NCBI GenBank assembly: GCA_020746835.1
Contig: JAGPNK010000007.1
Location: 1,597,501-1,661,500 of the forward strand
Length of the DNA stretch: 64,000 nt
Direction: 5' to 3'
DNA from: Stachybotrys elegans
Lineage: Eukaryota > Ascomycota > Sordariomycetes > Hypocreales > Stachybotryaceae
Both the position numbers and the translations under genes were made by a program. Under the pieces are notes generated by a model. It had not been told where the DNA came from. It did not search any database and worked only from the letters and a program-made list of their open reading frames with translations. Each line of letters begins with the position of its first letter. The stretch's first letter is position 1. This document shows, in pieces, positions 57,238-64,000 of the stretch.

Positions 57238-60207
57238 TTACACCATCATCGCTTGCTGCTTGATGTACGTAGACAGCCTATCTGGCCCTCCACAGAACTC
57301 GGTACGGCTACCCGCGCACAGCATCCTGCAATCTGCCGCCGGTGCCTCCGTCGACGTCTCGGGTAGCGAGTCGCCGCAGTAGCACTCCCTTCCATACTCC
57401 GTCCCAAAGTATTCAAATTCAGCACAGAACTCGGCGCACATCTCGTTGGTCATGCCATCATCTGCCAGGGAGGGCCCCCTCAGCGCTCTGCCCTGCACCT
57501 CGGTCTGACATCCGAGGGCCACAAAGTCACCGGCCGCGGCTGGCTGCTCCGGTTCTCTCACAACGAGATCGGGATCCATGTACAGCTCTAGGCGGTCTCC
57601 TGCGCCGCAGAACTGCGAGCCGTCGCCGCTACACCGCATGCGGCACTCGGCCTGGGGTGCTGAAGCGCTGCTCGAGTGCAAAGAGTTGCCGCAGTAGCAC
57701 TCGCTGCCGTATTCGGTTCCAAAGTACTTGTACTCGTCACAGAACTCCGCGCACATGTCGTTGGTCATGTCGCTGGACGCCGTGTGCTTTGCAGCTAGAG
57801 CTCGGCTTCCGACACCTTCGCTCCAGCAACCGACCAGATCGTATCGGCCAATCTCAGCTCTGTGTGAAGGTGTCGGCCTAGGTGTGGGACTGCTTGTCCT
57901 TGTCTGCGTGCCGACCAGCGAGTAGAGCTCGAGACGGGAGCCGCCACCGCAATACTGGCTTCCATCTCCCGCGCATAGCATGCTACAATCCTCCATCGGG
58001 GCCTCATCGCTGCTTGCGACCAAGGTGTTACCGCAGTAGCCTAGCAATTGTCAGTTTTCTCCAGTTTGAAGTTGTAATTGCAGGAACTTGTTTGGCATAC
58101 ATTCTCTGCTGTACTCAGTCCCCCAGTAAGTGTAACCTGCACAATACCCCATGCACGCTTCCAGCGTCATATTGTCTGCTGCGTACGATCTTGCGTTGAG
58201 CGCGCGAACTCCTTCGCCCTCGGTCCAGCAAGATATCAGTTGATAGTCTCCCATCCTTGAACGATGATAGGGGCTGGCCACTGGAGCAGAACTGGATGTG
58301 GTGGATGTTGACAGCGTAGCCGTTCCAGGGCTTGTCAAGGTCACGAAGCTAGAAGTAGTCGAGCTGACTGGGGCCGAAGACGGAGTCGTTGAGGAAGGAG
58401 TCGTTGAGGAAAGAGTCGTTGAAGAGGGAGTCGTTGAGGAAAGAGTCGTTGAAGAGGGAATCGTTGAAGAGGGAATCGTTGAAGAGGGGGTCGTCGAAGC
58501 CGTCGTCGAAGTTGTCGAGGAAGAGCTACTTCCTGAGCTCGAAGATATGCTTGAGGACCTCGTAGAGGTTGTCAGGGATGTCGACGGGCCGACTGGTACG
58601 CATGCTATAGGGTTTGCAAAGGCTCGACATGTGCCACCGAGGAGGCTCACACTCTTGAACGCGTCCATCCTATCTCCGTTGATAACATCAAAATTTGACT
58701 CATACGCCATGCCACCTGTGATGGTGTAGTTGGCACTAAAGAAGGTGTATCGACCCGCACAGTTGCCTTGCTCCATGGTAATAGTAGCATTTCCCAAGAG
58801 AGGCACAGGGCTGTTGGTCTGCGGGACTTTGAAGGAAATAAAGGCCCTGGCGCCCTGGCTGATTCTGTCATTTCGCACCGCGGCAGTGACTCTCAGAACA
58901 CCCGTACTGCCCAGAATGCAGCTTTGTAGCGGTTGGAGGAAAACGGCATCGCTCATGGGATATTCGTTCCCGTTGTTGTCGTACGTCTCGCTCGTCCCAT
59001 CGACATGGTTGATGGTGACGATGAACGAAGAGATGCCCGTCGCTGCCGGGATGTTGTACAGGATAGGATAAAAGGCAAATGTGTCGTCGAAGCCTTGAGA
59101 AACGCCCTGGACCGTGGTCGTAATGGTGCAGGGGGCCGAGCCACATGTTGAGCCCCCGTCCCTGTTCTTATAGGTGATGACGACGTTGAGAATCATCTCC
59201 CGAGGGACCTCCGTGGTCCTCACCCGGATGAAGCCGGTGAACTGTAGCGTAGACCCGCCATTCATCAACGCCAGCTGCAGGTTGACCGGCTTGACCATGT
59301 ATGGTGCTATCGGCTCAGTCAGGGCCACATTCGGAGGGACGACGTCCACCATCTTCTGCAGCACGGCTCTGCAGGCATTTCTGAAGGCCGTTGGATCGGC
59401 CAGGGCATTCATGGTGACATTCCTGTCCGAGTTGAACACCTTAAAATCAGAATGCCTGTTGATCCTGACAGAGGGACCTACCACCAGAGGATTGGTGGTA
59501 TTGCTGGTCAGATACTCAGTCACAACCCTGTTGTCAAAGACGGCCACAGAGGAATCGAGACTGCGCTGGCCGTTGGCATCGGCATTGGCTGCAGGCAGGA
59601 TGTCCGGGAACTGTGCGGTGTGGACACCACCAATAGTGTGGCCGCATGCCGTCACCTGGATCATCTCCACGGTAGAGAATCCCAGACGCTCAAACTGCTG
59701 CTGGAAGGTAAAGACAGAGTTTTGGGGCTGCGGCACTCCGACGGCACCAGCTCTCGTCGCATCTATCCGGCCGGCACGGATAGGCACGATAGGACCGCCG
59801 CATGAGCGGACCGAGGTGTAGACACCCAGAGCAATCAAGTCGGACAGGCTTGACCGCCTACTGAAAAAGGGCACCATGAACTGAAGTGTAGTCCTCAGCC
59901 CAGGGCCAAGATTCTCGCTGTTCCCAAGCTCGTACTGCAGCGAGCCATCCAAGCCGCCTGTGCCAAAGAAGGTGTTGGCCGTGGACATGTCGTGAAATGC
60001 GGTCCGCAACCACTCGGCAGCGTTTTGCCGGCCAGGACCCGAGGCTTCACTGCTGCAAGGGCTGACAGAGCCCGAAAAGCGACGGGCACGGAAGGACGTT
60101 TGCTGAAACATGATCTCTTCCAGCTCGTCGATCTGCGAGGGCCATGTTGGGTCAGCCCATACGGCAGCCAGGTCGGCAAGACCCAGCAACACCAAAGACA
60201 GCTTCAT
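57238..60207 (-). CDS. Secreted haem peroxidase with three C-terminal WSC domains
   Basis: Two exons (60207-58101, 58040-57238), 969 residues. Order: signal peptide (about 1-18, MKLSLVLLGLADLAAVWA); plant/fungal-type peroxidase domain (about 25-300) with distal Arg68 and His72 in WLRTAFHDMS, GGLDGSL after it, and proximal His190 in ACGHTIGGVH; a beta-rich middle region (about 300-575) with no domain I can name; a Ser/Thr/Pro linker built from a 15-bp repeat; then WSC domains at about 652-745, 775-865 and 880-960, each with CW/CQ-type start, GTEY..ECYCG and DGSQ(Y/F)CGG motifs. WSC domains bind cell-wall glucans, so the enzyme is probably held at a wall or on plant polysaccharide. The single intron cuts a Cys codon inside WSC1. 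Substrate unknown. It is the last recognisable gene before an AT-rich tract. Confidence 0.92.
58382..58496. repeat. 15-bp imperfect tandem repeat coding for the Ser/Thr/Pro linker
   Basis: About seven and a half copies of a 15-nt unit (for example GAAGAGGGAGTCGTT on the + strand) inside the peroxidase gene. Each unit codes for five residues of S-S-T-T/I-P/L type on the minus strand. The stretch should be O-glycosylated and may vary in length between strains. Confidence 0.85.
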
Positions 60208-63200
60208 TAGGACACCACCGAGAGCTTCTGGAAAGCGAAACTACTTATGAAGAGAGGGATATCACAGAGAGAATGAAAAGGAATAGACTGCTTCGGGGGG
60301 TAGGGAAGGGGGAAAGAGATTCGTGGGATGAGGAACACAGCCATGATATTGGAGTCCTACCGTAGTCTTGCTGCCACACGGGCATCAGTAACAAGGGCCC
60401 GCGAGTTCAAGGGGCATCGATACGGCACGGCTTACAGCTAGGCACCGAGCCGCCGACTGGACGTGGCAATGGTCCCGGCCCTAGCCAAGATCAATCATTT
60501 CTCTCAGCCGTTCTTGGCTCGAGGGGTCTCACAGAGGTATGGGCAAGTCACAGAGCGTGTGCGGGAATCGGGATGATGTCTGTGGTCCGCCATAGCGTCC
60601 TCGTATTTGGGACACAAGAATGCTCTGACAAAGGACGGGCTGCATTAGCCTGCAGCTGTGCGATGGGGACACTGCCGAGAGATTGGCCCATCAGACGAGA
60701 GGGACCCGGCGATAAGCCGCGGTATTCGCCTATCACGGAGAGCCTGACGGGGGGCAGGGCTTTTGCACCATCTTTGTTCCATGATCCATTATGGAGGGAA
60801 TGGGTGGTGTTGGCCGTTGCATATTGGGTGTTGGGGCCTCTTGTTTTGCTTTTTCCTATGCGCCACCACACCATGTGGACAAGGCGGTGGCGCCAGGGGA
60901 CTCAGGAACGAGGGGGCGATGGTGGGATGGGAAAGCCCTGGGCGCTGATCACACGGTGAGGGAGATATTCAGCTGCCCAGACATGAGGTTGAAAAGGGAG
61001 CGGTCTAGTCTGGTCTGGCCAGAGTTGTCGACGCCGAGTTGTGGGCGGCACCAAGGTGGTGTGGGCAGCATCGTCCAAGGTGAGATGTCGGTGGGATCGT
61101 GATTGCAGGGTAGCAGCGTCTGCTGGGATGGAGGGGGCCATGCCCTGCAGCGGTGATGCTGTTCCGGTGATGATTGACGATTGGCGAGTTGAGTTTTTTG
61201 AGGATGGTGATTCAATTTGTCAAGCACCCATGAAAGGCGAGGGCACTTTGCCAGGAAAAGACGGCAGGAGCCTACCTACCCCAATCACACCAGACAATCG
61301 GTCCTTCCAAATTCGGGTCTGGTAGGAAGCCTGAGGCTGCTTTAACCCGAGTAGAAGGCGATCAAAGGATACAGGTCCTTGGCGATGATAAGGCATATAA
61401 TATCGGAATTTACCATGCCGTCTCACCCGCTGCCTCCAAAATCAGGAGGGTAGCCGCCGCCATGCGAGCATGTTGGTGGCCCCCCACGAGAGCTGTAAGC
61501 TCTATTGACGCGCCATGCCCATAGATGGATGCACATGCAGGCCACTCGAGATGCGTATGCGTTGGTGGAAGTGCAGCTGAACTTGCTGACGGGCTAGCAG
61601 CGGAGACTTGGCCGTGATTGACACTCGGCTACGGTGATCGCACCTACGCTACGGTGGTCTGGACGGGGGATCCATAGCGGCCCGTCCTTGAGGTGCTGCA
61701 AAAGGTTGGATGTGCTGGCAATCATGTGATAATGTGTTGTCGGGTCCGTATTACGACCGAGAACCAACCCCGGCCTTCAATTTGTGGCGACTGGGATGTT
61801 CGATATTCCCGAGGTGGGACAATCTCATCTCACTGTGAAACGTGAGCTATCAGCGCAAGGGAAAGAAAGAAGAAAAGAGAGAAAAGAAGAAACGAGCTCA
61901 AACAGCTGGATCATCGTTGGTGGCTGAATGCCCCTGTCCTGGACGTGTTTGGTCTCCATGCCACTAATTACCCTTGTCACAGCCTAGAGCGACAGGCCTT
62001 GGGGCCAGTGTCATGGCCTAGGTTAGTCGTCAGCACCACCGCTCTTGCTCAGGCTTTGATCACCCTTCCCTTCCTGTAATACATATGTAACCAACGATTT
62101 TGAGTCCATACGTTTATTAACTTCACACCATCCTCGCCATAGTTCAGCGTCTGTTTAGATACGCTAGTAGATAAATGCTAACATGACTGCGAAGGGCCTT
62201 CGCCTAGGTAATGTGGCGCTGGTCTGTGTCGTAGCCAATTATGGCTCCGCCAGTCGGCTACCCTGTACCGGCAGCTTGACGATAGCCTCATTGCTCAACC
62301 TTCTCAAGGATGTGACCTCTGACACTGCCTTGACTGAAGTCGCCGATGATGAAGACAACAACCAAAACAAAATGCATGGGCTTTTGAATAAGAGCGAGAA
62401 ATCTGGGTGGCATCCTAGGCGATAAATACGTGGAGGAACTCTCAATTAAACTTGAAGGGAACTATTTGAGGATAATCGTAGGGCAGAACATCAACTTCTT
62501 GACGAATTAGCTGGCGCTGTTTCTCAGGGCCGATATCGCTGCTACCAACCTGACAAGTTACCTGTGCGCGACGTCAATAGGTAGTCTACACACATAGGCG
62601 AAAGAACGTCTCAGGAATATCGCAAGAGGAGAAGGAATGGAAAGTGTCTGAAGTTTGGCCGACATTGTTGTAGATGGAGATTCCCTTGGACAAATCGCCA
62701 CGATTTGCCTGTGCCTGCCATTGACATTCACCACGCACCGGATCCTGCATTAGGCTACCAAACCCTTTCCCCCCAGAGCATGCCCGCTGCTGGGGCATCT
62801 ACCTTTTTCTCTGCCATGTTGGAATATTTGTGAGTGAATTTCGTTGCGGTTTAGGCCGACGAAATCAATGGGTTCAACGAGACCAATGGAGCATAGTAAT
62901 TGTACCAAGAGCGTGAGTAATTCGAGGTCGAAAAGGTTATGGAGGGGCAGCCGACACTGGTGTCACGTGTAACGCAAGGACCCCACCTTAGCACCGTATG
63001 TAGGGACCTGTTGAACCGGCTTGGAACCACTCCAGGATAGAACAATGCTGTTTGCCTCACTGATATGTCTGTGAATACACAAGCAATTCAAGTAGCCCGC
63101 GCTGTCTCTTTCAGTAGAAATTGGTAATAACTCTATTGTAGGGCTGAAGTGCCTATGGGACTTGGCTGGTGGGCTGGATCTCCTTCCCTACGAAGGTGTA

Positions 63201-64000
63201 TTCTCCACTTACCCCTCCATTAGTGCCATACAGCAGAATACACTAGCCACAGTAAGGCGAATATGGAGTGCGGCTGTGCCAAGATGTAGCTTAGTCGAAT
63301 CAATACCTCTTCTAGCGATAAAATTACCAGTGGATAGATGTCTCGTTTTTCTGAATTACTTCAGTGGATGATCCCTGCCTGTGACGTAGAATGCACCTCA
63401 CGTAGCGAAGGATACACAACGACAAGAAAGATGAGGAGATGAGATACCATATCAATCCAGGTGTATTATTTAGTATCTCTGCGATATTATGCTCCTAAAA
63501 CTCCAGGGTGGCTACTATTCTCGGAGATCATAAAGTACCTAGCTCCTTAATACCTCAGTTTAAACCGGCAGTTTTGGTATCTGATATACACAATGATGAC
63601 AACACTATTGTCGTTCACTGGCCTAGGAAATGGAAGAACTTCAGGCACCGCATGACAAAAGCTGAGAAGTACAGCTAATTTCTCTCACGGGAAATGAATA
63701 AAGTGTAGTTAGGGTGATTGTGCGTCCCTTCTTTGGTGATGTTGGTAGTTTATTCAGGCCGAAAGGAAGCAAATACTTGACAGTACACACACCTGCTCTT
63801 CGGAAGTACGCTCAGCGGGTCCCTGTATTGTTTCGCATCTTGGGTACTTGTATGTTGAGGATACTGTATCCATGTCGGTTATGGATGGCCCTGTTCCCAA
63901 ATATATGTAAGTTGTGTATGATGGGAACTGGCTAGAACCTCGTCATGAAAGCGTCGCGGAAGATATGTCGCTTCACAGCTGGAAAAGACCTGTGGTTGCT
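60208..64000. other. Right-end region without recognisable genes, becoming AT-rich
   Basis: About 3.8 kb. The first part (60.2-61.9 kb) is the promoter side of the peroxidase gene and has ordinary composition. From about 62.05 kb base composition shifts to AT-rich with many stop codons in all frames. Open frames of 60-80 codons (62183-62425 +, 62586-62798 -, 62851-63060 -, 63162-63371 +, 63714-63935 +) show no domain and are not called. The shift could mark an old repeat-induced-mutated element or a gene-poor block, but no transposon protein, terminal repeat or telomeric repeat was found. Confidence 0.45.

Noticed and set aside
53902..60207. Secondary-metabolite or catabolic gene cluster around serine dehydratase and the peroxidase
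   Set aside because: No backbone synthase, transporter or pathway regulator is present, and unrelated housekeeping genes (CENP-S, POL31) are interspersed.
62183..63935. Several 60-80 codon frames at the right edge as small genes or transposon remnants
   Set aside because: None shows transposase, integrase, reverse transcriptase or other recognisable motifs; all are short and lie in AT-rich, stop-dense sequence.

Overview
The window reads as chromosomal DNA of a filamentous ascomycete, most likely a sordariomycete. The genes have short (about 45-110 nt) GT-AG introns with CTAAC/CTGAC-type branch points, GC-rich third codon positions, long CT-rich leaders and (TAGG/CCTA)-rich spacers. The encoded proteins are typically fungal: NADP-glutamate dehydrogenase, a WSC-domain peroxidase, a GH3/GNAT-type protein and Mis6/CENP-I. 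The exact genus cannot be told from the sequence alone.

Layout. 0-5.6 kb: the 3' end of the DNA polymerase delta catalytic subunit, NADP-glutamate dehydrogenase (six exons), and a peroxisomal-type CoA-transferase family III / alpha-methylacyl-CoA racemase-like enzyme. 6.9-9.4 kb (minus): dynamin-like GTPase Vps1. 11.9-14.3 kb: a CTLH + WD40 protein of the Gid7/WDR26 type. 14.3-21.9 kb: an unusually long stretch without a recognisable gene. 21.9-23.8 kb: an uncharacterised PH-like/disordered protein. 25.1-28.3 kb (minus): Cse1, the importin-alpha exporter. 30.7-35.5 kb: tuberin (Tsc2), a single 1602-codon exon. 35.5-38.9 kb: simple-sequence spacer. 38.9-40.6 kb (minus): a GNAT protein that keeps the tail of a GH3 N-acetylglucosaminidase but has lost the catalytic barrel. 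40.6-44.7 kb: gene-poor. 44.7-47.3 kb: CENP-I/Mis6. 47.6-48.5 kb (minus): Caf16. 49.3-51.0 kb: DNA polymerase delta small subunit. 51.3-52.8 kb (minus): uncharacterised acidic F-box-like protein. 53.9-55.0 kb: L-serine/threonine dehydratase. 55.7-56.2 kb: small cysteine-rich surface protein. 56.35-56.9 kb (minus): CENP-S/Mhf1. 57.2-60.2 kb (minus): secreted haem peroxidase with three WSC domains. 60.2-64 kb: no gene recognised, becoming AT-rich.

Most genes are housekeeping. Four belong to chromosome replication and segregation (both polymerase delta subunits, CENP-I, CENP-S). Vps1, Cse1, Tsc2 and Gid7 cover membrane fission, nuclear transport, TORC1 control and ubiquitin-dependent metabolic switching. 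NADP-GDH and serine dehydratase are opposite arms of ammonium assimilation and release. I did not find a wholly new system. The items most worth a second look are the decapitated GH3-GNAT protein, the peroxidase-WSC3 protein, the cysteine-rich gene whose reading frame only joins through a non-GT donor, and the Gid7-like gene without an AUG at the start of its coding-like region. Exon boundaries were placed by hand from splice motifs and protein continuity. For every multi-exon model with both ends and all junctions placed, the summed exon length is a multiple of three; the cysteine-rich gene's donor is unresolved and the Gid7 start is uncertain.
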